Origin: Nocardia ninae NBRC 108245 | Lineage (GTDB): Bacteria; Actinomycetota; Actinomycetes; Mycobacteriales; Mycobacteriaceae | Length of the DNA stretch: 64,000 nucleotides | Reading direction: 5' to 3' | NCBI RefSeq assembly: GCF_007990755.1 | Contig: NZ_BJXA01000016.1 | Coordinates: 62,001 to 126,000 of the forward strand | In this document: one piece after another, positions 34,406 through 43,031 of the stretch | How positions within the stretch are numbered: position 1 is the first letter of the stretch | Layout: every line of letters begins with the position of its first letter | Translations under genes and position numbers: made by a program | The notes under the pieces: model-generated | Seen by the model: the letters and a program-made list of their open reading frames with translations, nothing else | Told to the model about the DNA's origin: nothing | Databases searched by the model: none

Positions 34406-35767
34406 GTGCAGTTCGAGTCCTCGACCCAGCTCTCCGACGAGGTGGACGGGCGCCGGAACAACCCGCCTGGCCCCCATTGCTCGCGCACTCGCCAAACGGT
34501 GAATTGGATGTTGCGTCCTTATCCGTATCTGCACGAGTGCCACCAGAAGTACGGTGATGTATTCACCCTTCGGCTGCACGCTCTCGGCGACGTCGTCATG
34601 CTGGCGGACCCCCGAGATGTCGACGCGGTATTCCGGATGAATCCCGATCACGGACGAACCGGCGAAGCCAATGCGTTGATGACTCCGATTGTCGGCGAGG
34701 ATTCACTGTTCGTGCTCGACGGCGAGCGCCATCGAAGTCGCCGGGCGGAGATGCGGTCAGCAATCCATACTCGACCGCCGATCGACCCGGGCATCGTCGA
34801 ACGGCTCACGCTCGAGGAATTGCCGGACAACGGTGGTGTTGTCGAAGTGACCGCACTCTTCCGTTGGCTCGCGATGCGGCTCATCGGCCACCGCGTTCTC
34901 GGCACCGACGACCCAGCGATTCTGCGTTCCTTCTGCACGCAGCTGCACTGGGTGGTCGGGCCACTTATTTCCCTGGGGGCGTTCTTCCCGATTCTGCAAC
35001 GCAACTACGGAATCGCCTCGCCGGGCTACTGGCTCGACCGCCGGATCGCGGCGCTGGATTCGGCACTGGCGGATTCGGTCAGGGCCGCGGCGCTGAAGCC
35101 GAGCACGTCGTGTGTCGGCGAGCGAATGTCTGCGGCGCGGGGGGAGCCCTGGCCCCCCGCACACAGCGGTCCGCTCAGAGACGATCTGATCACGCTGGTC
35201 GCCGCGGGTGACGACACCGTGGCCAGCGCGCTGTCGTGGGCATTGTTCTGGGTGGCCCGGACTCCGCGCGTCGCTGGAAAGCTGCAGTCCGGGGCCGATG
35301 CGGTATTCCCGGATACCAACCGAGCCGATATTGCCGAATCGCGTTTCCTGGATGCCGTTTGTATGGAGGCATTGAGAATTGCACCCGTCGTGGATATCGT
35401 CTCCCGAAAGACTTCGGTCCCGATGGTGGTCCGCGGGTTCGACGTTCCGGTGGGTTCCTTGTTGTCACCTGCGATTTATCTGGTACACCGGCGTCCCGAC
35501 GTGTTCGACGACCCGCATAGTTTCCGGCCCGAGCGATTCTTGGAGCGAAAGTTCAAGCCTTCCGAGTACTTTCCATTCGGCGGCGGGAACCGGAGATGTA
35601 TCGGGGCGTCCTTGGCGCTCGCAGAGATGAAGGTAGTGCTCGGCACGATACTCGCGCACTTCGAGGTGAGCCCGGCTTCGGTCGCCGACACCGCGATCCG
35701 ATATTCGAGAAGGAACGTGACGGTGGCGCCGGCGAAGTTTCGAGTCCGACTGGTACGCCGGCGGTAG
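34406..35767 (+). CDS. Cytochrome P450
   Basis: 453 residues. I-helix oxygen motif AAGDDTVASALSWALFW, K-helix ExxR in MEALRIAP, and haem-binding FPFGGGNRRCIGASLALAEM with the thiolate Cys near residue 398. The PxRF motif is FRPERFLERKF. The length and FGGGxRxCIG pattern resemble CYP110/CYP135-like bacterial P450s. GTG 34406 was chosen (VQFESSTQLSDEVDGRR); a TTG at 34391 is less likely. It would hydroxylate or otherwise oxidise the terpenoid product and needs ferredoxin partners not seen here. Confidence 0.93.
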   Translation: MQFESSTQLSDEVDGRRNNPPGPHCSRTRQTVNWMLRPYPYLHECHQKYGDVFTLRLHALGDVVMLADPRDVDAVFRMNPDHGRTGEANALMTPIVGEDSLFVLDGERHRSRRAEMRSAIHTRPPIDPGIVERLTLEELPDNGGVVEVTALFRWLAMRLIGHRVLGTDDPAILRSFCTQLHWVVGPLISLGAFFPILQRNYGIASPGYWLDRRIAALDSALADSVRAAALKPSTSCVGERMSAARGEPWPPAHSGPLRDDLITLVAAGDDTVASALSWALFWVARTPRVAGKLQSGADAVFPDTNRADIAESRFLDAVCMEALRIAPVVDIVSRKTSVPMVVRGFDVPVGSLLSPAIYLVHRRPDVFDDPHSFRPERFLERKFKPSEYFPFGGGNRRCIGASLALAEMKVVLGTILAHFEVSPASVADTAIRYSRRNVTVAPAKFRVRLVRRR

Positions 35768-35855
35768 GTCCTGTGTTCGGCGGGGCGGCGGCGGCCGCTG
35801 TGGTATTTCAATCTCGGCTGGCACAGCCGAGATCGTGAGAAAGTGATTGGCGGAT

Positions 35856-37070
35856 ATGGTCCATACCCTGATTAGACGACTTGCCGAGAAGGACGGGCCC
35901 AGACTGTTCGTCGAGCTCCGGAATCGAGGTATCTCTCCATTTTATCGGACGGCCGAGTCGGCGATCGGTTCGTCGGTCCATCTCGAGGGCCGGGATGTGC
36001 TCATGTTCGGTTCGAACAACTATCTCGGCCTGGCAGGTGATGAGCGGGTCAAGAATGCGGCGACCGCCGGGATTCGTCGGTACGGCAGCGCGTCGACCGG
36101 TAGCCGGCTGCTGAACGGATCGAACGAGCTGCACGTCGAGATCGAGAGCCGCATCGCGGCGTGGTTTCAAACAGCCGACGCTCTCGTCTTCACCTCCGGC
36201 TATACCGCCAATATCGGCGTGATCTCCGCCCTGGTCGGAACAGGTGACACTATTGTTGCCGATGAGTACGCGCACGCGTCGATCATCGACGGGGCTCGGC
36301 TGTCGGGCGCGCGAATGCTTCGGTTCAGCCACAACGATGTGCACAGCCTCCAAAACGTGCTTGCTTCGGTGGAACCGTCCACTGGCGAGATCTTGGTCAT
36401 CGTCGACGGCTTGTACTCGATGGAGGGCAGCCTGGCACCGCTGCGCTCCATCGCGACGATGTGTAAGGACCGTGGCGCGGCGTTGATGGTGGACGAAGCT
36501 CACTCACTCGGTCTCTACGGGGCCACGCTGCGGGGATGGGCGGAGGAGTGCGGCGTTCTGGACGATATCGACGTATTGATGGGTTCGATGTCCAAGGGGC
36601 TCGGCAGCACCGGCGGTTTCATCGCCGGATCGGCCGAGTTGATCGCGGGATTGAAAGGTATGGCTCGGAGTAATTTGTTCACTACGTCAGCTACGCCGGC
36701 CAGTCTGAATGCCGCTATCGAATCGCTTCGGATCGTCGGGAGCCCCGAGGGCCGAGATATCGCCGAACGTGTGCGAGCGTCGTCTGTACGACTGGCCGGC
36801 CTGCTCCGGGATGCCGGCGTCCCGCTCAACCCGTCCGGCGAGAGCTGGTCTCCCATCCTCCCGGTGCTGATCGGCTCCGACGTGATGGCCATCGAGATCT
36901 GGAACAAGATCTTGGCCGGCGGGGTATACGTCGGTGTGGCCTTGCATCCGGCCGTCCCCCGGGGGCGCGCGCTGTTGCGTGTGTGTGTAACAGCGGACCA
37001 CGGTCCCGACGACTTGGCACGCGCGGCCGAGGTCATCAGTGCCGCTGCGGTCGGCGTGCCGGCGCTATGA
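35856..37070 (+). CDS. PLP-dependent alpha-oxoamine synthase (AONS/KBL/ALAS family)
   Basis: 404 residues. Family features: FGSNNYLGLAGDERVKNAA, GSASTGSRLLNGSNELHVEI, VFTSGYTANIGVIS, LMVDEAHSLGLYG (the Asp pairing with PLP), and the Schiff-base Lys at about residue 247 in LMGSMSKGLGSTGGFIAGS. These enzymes condense an acyl-CoA or acyl-ACP with an amino acid and lose CO2, giving an alpha-amino ketone. It is not near bio genes, so it is a pathway enzyme rather than BioF. ATG 35856 preferred over TTG 35847. Its product could be reduced by the overlapping SDR-type gene. Confidence 0.92.
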   Translation: MVHTLIRRLAEKDGPRLFVELRNRGISPFYRTAESAIGSSVHLEGRDVLMFGSNNYLGLAGDERVKNAATAGIRRYGSASTGSRLLNGSNELHVEIESRIAAWFQTADALVFTSGYTANIGVISALVGTGDTIVADEYAHASIIDGARLSGARMLRFSHNDVHSLQNVLASVEPSTGEILVIVDGLYSMEGSLAPLRSIATMCKDRGAALMVDEAHSLGLYGATLRGWAEECGVLDDIDVLMGSMSKGLGSTGGFIAGSAELIAGLKGMARSNLFTTSATPASLNAAIESLRIVGSPEGRDIAERVRASSVRLAGLLRDAGVPLNPSGESWSPILPVLIGSDVMAIEIWNKILAGGVYVGVALHPAVPRGRALLRVCVTADHGPDDLARAAEVISAAAVGVPAL

Positions 37071-37993
37071 CCACAGTTGCCGTGACCGGCGCCTCCGGCG
37101 ACTTGGCGACGGTACTCGTCCGAGCGCTGGCAGGATCCGCTGCGGTCGATTCGGTGAAAGCGTTTTCGCGGCACCCGCTCCGAGTCCGGCACAAGAAAGT
37201 GACCTTCGTGCCGTACGGGGCGATCTCGGAATTGTCGGTCGAGCAACTTCGCGGAGTCGAATGCCTTGTTCATACCGCCTATGTCGTCGAGGAGCCGCGC
37301 GATAAGCGGCAGGCTCGAAAGATAAATGTCGAGGCAGTCGAATCGATCGTCGAGCTCGCGGTCGAAGCAGGTGTCGGTCACGTCATCGTGCTCTCGAGTA
37401 TCAACGCCTATGGTGACACCTACCGTGCGGGGCAGTGTCTGGACGAGTCGGTTCCCGTGCAGCGGACACCCGGCAAGTTCTATTTTGACCACAAAGCAGA
37501 GATGGAGCTCCGGCTCGCGGACAGATCGCGCCGCGACGAAGCGATAGCGGAGCGGCTCTGTGTGGTGCGGCCCACGTATGTCGTGGGACCGGATATCGAC
37601 AATTCAGGTATTCGAATGTTCCGGCAGCGGGTGATCGTCTATCCCGAAGCCGCAACGGCGGCGTATCAATTTCTCCATCAGGATGACTTTGCTTCCGCGA
37701 TCATGAGCATCATCGAACAGAGGTGCTGCGGCATATTCAACCTCGGGCCTCGGGGATACATGACGGTCCGCGATATCGCCGAGCGCGGCGGGCACCTCTG
37801 TGTGTCCGTACCACTACCGTTCGCCGAACGAGCAGCTGATCTGCTGTACCGATTCAGGATCTCGACCTATTCCTCCGAGTGGGTGACGATCGGCGAGGCA
37901 ACTGTGACATCGGAACGGCTGGAGCGGCGCACCGGCTGGCAACCGATGTGGTCCTGTGCGGAGGCAGCGTCGATCATGCTCGGTGTTGCGTGA
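37067..37993 (+). CDS. NAD(P)-dependent epimerase/dehydratase (extended SDR)
   Basis: 308 residues. N-terminal Rossmann motif MTTVAVTGASGDLATVLVRA (atypical GASGDLA in place of GxxGxxG), active-site Ser in IVLSSINAYGDTYRAGQ and the YxxxK pair in FYFDHKAEMELRLADR. RLCVVRPTYVVGPD is the usual strand after it. ATG 37067 overlaps the oxoamine synthase stop (ATGA), so the two are coupled; reduction of an amino ketone to an amino alcohol is a reasonable guess. It is the last gene of the plus arm, and the integrase remnant lies just downstream. Confidence 0.88.
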   Translation: MTTVAVTGASGDLATVLVRALAGSAAVDSVKAFSRHPLRVRHKKVTFVPYGAISELSVEQLRGVECLVHTAYVVEEPRDKRQARKINVEAVESIVELAVEAGVGHVIVLSSINAYGDTYRAGQCLDESVPVQRTPGKFYFDHKAEMELRLADRSRRDEAIAERLCVVRPTYVVGPDIDNSGIRMFRQRVIVYPEAATAAYQFLHQDDFASAIMSIIEQRCCGIFNLGPRGYMTVRDIAERGGHLCVSVPLPFAERAADLLYRFRISTYSSEWVTIGEATVTSERLERRTGWQPMWSCAEAASIMLGVA

Positions 37994-38020
37994 CACCAGA
38001 CCGTTCGCCGCGCCGACCGT

Positions 38021-38398
38021 GTGGTTGCGTCGAATCATGGCGAGTATGCATTCGTAGCCGGTGGTCGCGGCCACCCGAGCTATCTCGGTGAGCTGCTCGA
38101 GCGGTATGCCCCGCCTCGTGGACGGGATGCGCGCGGGGAGCACTTCGCCGGGGTGACACCGAAGACGTTCCGCAAGACGGTGGCGTCGGTGATCACCCGC
38201 GAGTACGGCATCGGCCAGGCAGGGCTTGCAGCTGGGGCACCGGCGCGGTTAGAAGCCGACCGAGGAGCATGGCGTGGAGCGTGGATTGCTGATGCCTGAC
38301 TCGTCGGCGGCGTCGGAGCGCGTCGCCGGTGAGCGCCGAACTGCGGGATGCCGCCGAGACTACGGCTGCGTCGGAACAAGCGAAGGACACCTGACATG
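38021..38398 (+). pseudogene. Tyrosine integrase C-terminal remnant, frameshifted
   Basis: In one frame HFAGVTPKTFRKTVASVITR (about 38141-38200) matches the catalytic HxxR box of phage-type tyrosine integrases. The match then breaks and continues in another frame from about 38216 with LQLGHRRG, the conserved second His box, then an in-frame TAG at 38250-38252. After it comes KPTEEHGVERGLLMPDSSAA, which aligns with the integrase end, but the catalytic Tyr position (EHY in relatives) reads Gly. So the gene is truncated, frameshifted, interrupted and lacks the nucleophile. It marks an old integration end next to the terpenoid locus. Confidence 0.75.
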
Positions 38399-38401
38399 AG
38401 G

Positions 38402-38432
38402 AAAGCCCTGGTAATCGATCTGCCAGGGCTTT
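38402..38432. terminator. Hairpin downstream of the integrase remnant
   Basis: AAAGCCCTGG (38402-38411) pairs with CCAGGGCTTT (38423-38432), 10-bp stem and 11-base loop. Probably a terminator of the former integrase gene. Confidence 0.6.
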
Positions 38433-38438
38433 GGATAT

Positions 38439-38885
38439 GTGCGCTTCCTGAGGTCTCACTCCAATCTGAACAGCGCTGGTGAGGCGCTTTTAGCCCTGTT
38501 GGCGGAGGCGCGGGCCGAGGCAGATGGTGGTGTAGATCGCCCATCAGTGACTTTGCCAGCCCGAGCTCGACGGCTGACGAACCAGGAGAAAGCGGAGCTA
38601 GCGCGGGACTACCTGGGTGGCATGACGGTGTACGAAGTGGCCGAGAAGTTCTCTATCCAGCGGCAGACGGTCAGCGCTCACCTGAAGCGTATGGGTGTGC
38701 CGATGCGGCAGCAGGGATTGAGCGACGAGCAGGTGGACCAGGCCACCGAGCTATACGCCGAGGGGCTGACCCTGAAGCAGGTTGGATTGAAGCTCGGAGT
38801 GGACGCCGGCACAGTGCGCTTGGCGCTCCTGCGGCGAGGGGTGCGGATGCGGGAACCTGTGGCGAGACGCGGAGGTACACGCTGA
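38439..38885 (+). CDS. Helix-turn-helix protein, recombinase-type repeats
   Basis: 148 residues with two HTH repeats: RRLTNQEKAELARDYLGGMT, VYEVAEKFSIQRQTVSAHLK, then GLSDEQVDQATELYAEGLTL and KQVGLKLGVDAGTVRLALLR. The resolvase-like HTH pattern is common in actinobacterial mobile elements, sometimes as a stand-alone protein. No catalytic serine-recombinase domain is present, so it is a DNA-binding protein or a leftover of a larger recombinase. Start GTG 38439 is uncertain; GTG near 38547 is possible. Confidence 0.65.
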   Translation: MRFLRSHSNLNSAGEALLALLAEARAEADGGVDRPSVTLPARARRLTNQEKAELARDYLGGMTVYEVAEKFSIQRQTVSAHLKRMGVPMRQQGLSDEQVDQATELYAEGLTLKQVGLKLGVDAGTVRLALLRRGVRMREPVARRGGTR

Positions 38886-38930
38886 TCCCAGCGTGGTGCG
38901 CCAGCGAAGCCGATCGCGGTATCTTGATCT

Positions 38931-39695
38931 GTGCCACACCTCTCCCGGACAACGTTGCCGTTCATCTACGCCGTCGCGCATATTTGTCCGTCATTTGTGT
39001 TACCGGATGCGTCGACGAAGACATTCGGTTGGGGCACAGGATTTTTCGTAGGCGACGGTACTGATCCAAACTGTGCATACTTGATGACCGCCGCCCACGT
39101 TTTCGATCCCGCACGATCAAACAGCCGTTACATCGGGTTCAAACTCGACTCCGTCTACGTTCGGCAGTGGTTCAAGCGTATGGATGAAACCGATGCGCCG
39201 CTTGTCCTAAACGAATCTCGCTTTACCTCACCACAAGTCAAGTACGCACCATCACATGATGTTGCTGTCATGCGCCTAGCAACCGAAATGGCCGTGATTA
39301 CTGGCAACGGGAAAATCAACTGGCTGGAAACCTCCATCCTTGCAACTGGCGCAGATTTCGAAAGCGGCCGTATCTGGCCTGGTCAGGACGTACTCATCCC
39401 GGGATACCCAGGTGCAGCGGCGAATACTCCACCGGCCAGGCCCTTTCTCTTCTCTGGCACCATCGTGACAGATCCAGCCCAGCCCGCGCATATCGATAAC
39501 GGGGACCAGGACCGAACTATCGTTTGCCAAGCATTCAGCTGGGGTGGCTCGTCAGGAGCACCTGTGTTGTGTCCATTGGCCCCAGAACCCAAGATCATCG
39601 GTATCAATACGGGTCACTTCAATCTCGGTGGTGACAGCGCCGGAGTCCTAACAACTGCAGTACGTTCGGACGTCCTGATAGAACTGATTGAGTAA
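38931..39695 (+). CDS. Trypsin-like serine protease
   Basis: 254 residues. Chymotrypsin-fold triad: His in AYLMTAAHVFDPAR, Asp in SHDVAVMRLATE, Ser in FSWGGSSGAPVLCPLAPEP. GWGTGFFVGDG marks the first barrel. No signal peptide, so it is cytosolic. Intracellular trypsin-like proteases are often found in defence islands, where they may act as effectors or sensors; Shedu and Mrr-like nucleases are the next genes. GTG 38931 starts MPHLSRTTLPFIYAVAHICP. Confidence 0.85.
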   Translation: MPHLSRTTLPFIYAVAHICPSFVLPDASTKTFGWGTGFFVGDGTDPNCAYLMTAAHVFDPARSNSRYIGFKLDSVYVRQWFKRMDETDAPLVLNESRFTSPQVKYAPSHDVAVMRLATEMAVITGNGKINWLETSILATGADFESGRIWPGQDVLIPGYPGAAANTPPARPFLFSGTIVTDPAQPAHIDNGDQDRTIVCQAFSWGGSSGAPVLCPLAPEPKIIGINTGHFNLGGDSAGVLTTAVRSDVLIELIE

Positions 39696-40111
39696 TCGTA
39701 GTTAAAGTTGATGATGTCGATCCGGCAGAGAAACTTATAGACCGAGCTGTGGCTGCACGTAGAGGGCTCGACCGCCGAAGCGCGGTGCGCCCGGCACAGT
39801 GCGGTTGGCGCTGCAACGGCCGGGGCCGCCACATACGCGTCGATGGCGAGACGAAGATGGTCTGGATCGAGCACGCCCAACTCCAGCTTCAGGCTCGCCC
39901 AGCGCTGGCCGATCGCTGACACTGCTGATGTCGTTGACCCGGCGGGGGCTCACGATTCGGCTAATAGTCAGAACTGGCCCGCTCGCTCTGCAAGTTACCG
40001 CCAAGTAGCTGTAACGACAGCGATGCTGCGGCGGATTTATACTTCAAGTACGTTCCATGACGCACGTCCCTGTCGCTGAATGTTATACTGCCCAGAGGGG
40101 TATAAACATTA
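39696..40111. other. 416-bp gap without an intact gene
   Basis: No supported gene. A minus-strand open stretch (about 39770-39920) encodes WASLKLELGVLDPDHLRLAI then DAYVAAPAVAAPTALC, which reads like a fragment of a real protein but has no start or family I recognise; it may be a decayed gene. The last 25 bases before the Shedu ATG have an AGAGGGG ribosome site. Confidence 0.4.
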
Positions 40112-41329
40112 ATGTCCGAAGATTTCGATAAACCAGAGTTCGATGATCTTCTCATATCAAGTGATGAGAAAGAATTTGACGTCGCAACCGGCGATCTCTC
40201 AAAACTGGAGATACGGCGCAGCTGGTCGATGGATGGTTACACTTACTTCATAGAGAAGCCGACAGGGCGTGTCGTACGAGATTTCGTACTTAACAACGGC
40301 CTACGCGTCGCGACTATCTGCTCGGTGAAAATCATCTACACCGACGGCAAGTACACTCCCCGGCTGCGGTTCTGGAAGAAAGACAAAACGAAGGCGGGCA
40401 AAGAAATACTGGAATTGCCGCTGGAGGACTTGCCGCAGTATCGCATGATCAAGGCGGCAGTCGATACGGATGATGGACACGAGAATCTTTGGAAGCTCGT
40501 CAACTATCTCCAAGCCTGCCGAGATCTCGATGTGCCGCACGATCGGTTTCGTGCGATCAGCGATGACAGCGCTGAGCTTGTTGAAGTACTGAAGGGCAAG
40601 GACAAGGCGACGGTTCTTGGGGCGATGCGCCAGTTGTTCGGCGGCAGCGTTACACAGGCAGACCTGGATCTCATCGCTGGTCGGAAGACTCAGCTCGATG
40701 TCTTTGAGCGTTTGCTAACGGACGAAGCATACTTCGCCGAGCAGATGGAACTTCGAAACAAAAAGATCGAGGGCGTATGGCAAGACTTCTTTGAGGAGAA
40801 CCCATGGATCTTCGGCTATGGCCTTACTCTCATTTCATGCGAATCCTACGACAAAGAGAAGCTTGAGAGGGCGACGACGGGTAGGAGTATCTTTGGCGGG
40901 GCCGGCAAGCGTGTCGATGCGCTGCTGCGGACTCGCGGTGCGGTTAGTAGCTTGGTGTTCTGTGAAATTAAGCAGCATGGTCAGCGTTTGCTCGTTCCAT
41001 ACCGTACCGATGTCTACCGACCGGATATAGAGGTCGTTGGCGCTGTAAGTCAGGTTCAGAAGACTGCCGATAAGGCGATCCGTGCAATGGGTGACTACCT
41101 TCACCGCCAGTATGGACGCGATGGAACACCGGAAGGATTCGAAGTAGCCACTATCCGACCTCGGCAAGTAGTAGTTATTGGCTCGACGACGGAATTTCAA
41201 ACCGAGCAGGGGTTAAATCCAGAGATGGTCTCGTCATTCGAACACTATCGGCGGTCGGTGAACGATGTTGAGATAATTACGTTTGACGAACTGCTGGCGC
41301 GGGCAAAGTTTATTGTGGCGGATGCGTAG
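40112..41329 (+). CDS. sduA: Shedu-family immune nuclease (DUF4263)
   Basis: 405 residues. The N-terminal two thirds holds beta-rich and helical domains (TYFIEKPTGRVVRDFVLNNG). The C-terminal DUF4263 nuclease has FFEENPWIFGYGLTLISCES, GAGKRVDALLRTRGAVSSLV and FCEIKQHGQRLL: Asp in KRVDALL and Glu-x-Lys in CEIKQ form the PD-(D/E)XK site. Shedu protects bacteria against phage and plasmids. Codon use is less GC-rich than the core genome, pointing to transfer. The Mrr-like nuclease begins nine bases downstream, so the two form an operon. Confidence 0.88.
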   Translation: MSEDFDKPEFDDLLISSDEKEFDVATGDLSKLEIRRSWSMDGYTYFIEKPTGRVVRDFVLNNGLRVATICSVKIIYTDGKYTPRLRFWKKDKTKAGKEILELPLEDLPQYRMIKAAVDTDDGHENLWKLVNYLQACRDLDVPHDRFRAISDDSAELVEVLKGKDKATVLGAMRQLFGGSVTQADLDLIAGRKTQLDVFERLLTDEAYFAEQMELRNKKIEGVWQDFFEENPWIFGYGLTLISCESYDKEKLERATTGRSIFGGAGKRVDALLRTRGAVSSLVFCEIKQHGQRLLVPYRTDVYRPDIEVVGAVSQVQKTADKAIRAMGDYLHRQYGRDGTPEGFEVATIRPRQVVVIGSTTEFQTEQGLNPEMVSSFEHYRRSVNDVEIITFDELLARAKFIVADA

Positions 41330-41337
41330 GTCGAAAG

Positions 41338-42510
41338 ATGGATTTAGAGAAGGCTCTGGAACATTTTGACGTCACCGAGGCCAACCTCAGGCGGCTCGAA
41401 AAGGTATGGTCGGAAATCGCTAGCTTGATTCCGCAGGGGATAGTCTTCGGAGGTGAAGAACGTTATACCGAGCTCTGCCGGGCCTATGCTGCAATAATGA
41501 AAGGGCTCCCGGCCATCGGAGGATTTAGATTGACCGAAGAGCCATGGGAGCTAAATGAGATTGCGCAGAACCGGCTCGACGCTCAGGAAGTCGGCGAAGC
41601 GCACGTAATCTTCGGGGTCGAAGAGGGTATCGAGGCTCCGGGTCGCGAGATCGATGAGTACCGATCGCGACTGGCTGCAATGCGCCGTGAACTCGTGCGT
41701 GATCACCTTATTCGTATGACGACAGAGGTTGACAGCCTCCTAGCTCAGATGACAGCGCGGATTGAAGCGAATAAGACGCCCATCGCGGACGAATTATGGG
41801 TCAACTTCTGTGAGCTTATTGCTCAGATTGAACGCCTAGGTGGTAGCCAGATTCCCCGCACCGGTCGATGGTCAGAGCTTTACCGGCACATGCGATTCGC
41901 TCAGGGCCACGATCTGCACGATATCGCGAATATGGACTGGCCGTCGGTCCGCGAAGACATTCAGGCGGGGCTGTACTCCGAACTTGAGCCTCTTCCAATG
42001 GAACTGGAAGACCTATCAGAGCTTGTGCGAGCGAAACCGACCGGCGCGGTGACAACGAAACTTAATTGGTCGGCAATCTCTGCCGATGATTTCGAGCGCC
42101 TGCTGTTCAATATCGTAGCTGATGCCCAAGACTATGTGAACCCGCTTTGGCTGATGAAAACCAATGCGCCGGATCGTGGTCGGGATATCTCGGTTGAGCG
42201 GGTAAGCCAAGATAGTTTGAGCGGCACAAAGAACCAGCGGGTTATCATCCAGGCGAAGCACTGGCAATCTAAGTCAGTTGGACCGCACGATGTTGCAGAG
42301 GCGATGAATCTGATGAAGCTATGGGAGCCGCCGCTCGTGAACATTCTGATAGTTGCAACAAGCGGGCGTTTCACGACGGACGCGGTCGCATGGATTGAGA
42401 AACACAATATCGACGGCGGGCGTCCACATATTGACATGTGGCCGGACAGCCATCTTGAGCTAATACTCGCCCAACGGCCGCACCTCGTCGCTGGATTCGA
42501 ACTTCGATGA
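41338..42510 (+). CDS. Mrr-like restriction endonuclease
   Basis: 390 residues. About 240 N-terminal residues are helical (NLRRLEKVWSEIASLIPQGI, REIDEYRSRLAAMRRELVRD) and could bind DNA or Shedu. The C-terminal Mrr-type nuclease is ISADDFERLLFNIVADAQDY, then APDRGRDISVERVSQDS and VIIQAKHWQSKSVGP: the Asp of GRD and Gln-x-Lys of QAK make the PD-(D/E)XK site. LVNILIVATSGRFTTDAVAW completes the fold. No methyltransferase is nearby, so it is a type IV enzyme or a helper of Shedu. Confidence 0.82.
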   Translation: MDLEKALEHFDVTEANLRRLEKVWSEIASLIPQGIVFGGEERYTELCRAYAAIMKGLPAIGGFRLTEEPWELNEIAQNRLDAQEVGEAHVIFGVEEGIEAPGREIDEYRSRLAAMRRELVRDHLIRMTTEVDSLLAQMTARIEANKTPIADELWVNFCELIAQIERLGGSQIPRTGRWSELYRHMRFAQGHDLHDIANMDWPSVREDIQAGLYSELEPLPMELEDLSELVRAKPTGAVTTKLNWSAISADDFERLLFNIVADAQDYVNPLWLMKTNAPDRGRDISVERVSQDSLSGTKNQRVIIQAKHWQSKSVGPHDVAEAMNLMKLWEPPLVNILIVATSGRFTTDAVAWIEKHNIDGGRPHIDMWPDSHLELILAQRPHLVAGFELR

Positions 42511-42576
42511 TTTATTTGTGCTACCAACCTGCGTGTGGCAGCCTCTGTCTTAAAGCTTCGGAGAAGGCCGCGCGCC

Positions 42577-42939
42577 TCAATCAACGGCCAGTTGCGCCGT
42601 GCGTATGGCTGCGGCGAGGAGTTCAAGCAGGCTCTTGGCTGTCTTCTTGTCGGTAATCACGTATAAGATCAGCCCGTTATCCTCGCCATAGAAGCCGATA
42701 GCCCAGCCGGTTTGATCCTTTCGCATATCGCAGAGCGGTCCTTCGGGGTCGGTAATGAGGAGCTGGCTGTTAGCGATAGGGCCCACTTCAATGGCCAGGC
42801 AGCCACCACCGGTGTCGGTGATGCATGCGTCGTAGCCGTGCGCGGCGAGTAGCTGGAGCGCGTCGGCGTACTGGTCCCTTACGTATTCGAGTGGGTGGAA
42901 GGTTACGGTACTCTGTTCTCGCTTTTGCAGGCTATTCAT
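42577..42939 (-). CDS. Hypothetical protein of the mobile region
   Basis: 120 residues, MNSLQKREQSTVTFHPLEYV and onward, with an alternating strand pattern (CLAIEVGPIANSQLLITDPE, TGWAIGFYGEDNGLILYVIT) and a helical end. Acidic and soluble. Similar small alpha/beta proteins are found near ArdA genes in actinobacterial integrative elements, from general knowledge. ATG 42939. No function known. Confidence 0.65.
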   Translation of the reverse strand: MNSLQKREQSTVTFHPLEYVRDQYADALQLLAAHGYDACITDTGGGCLAIEVGPIANSQLLITDPEGPLCDMRKDQTGWAIGFYGEDNGLILYVITDKKTAKSLLELLAAAIRTAQLAVD

Positions 42940-43031
42940 TCGATGTTCTCCGTTTACTTATATTACTGTTCTAACTCTCTTCAGGTACTCCGATCAACCG
43001 TTTCGGCGAATAATGAGATGTAGTTATTACC

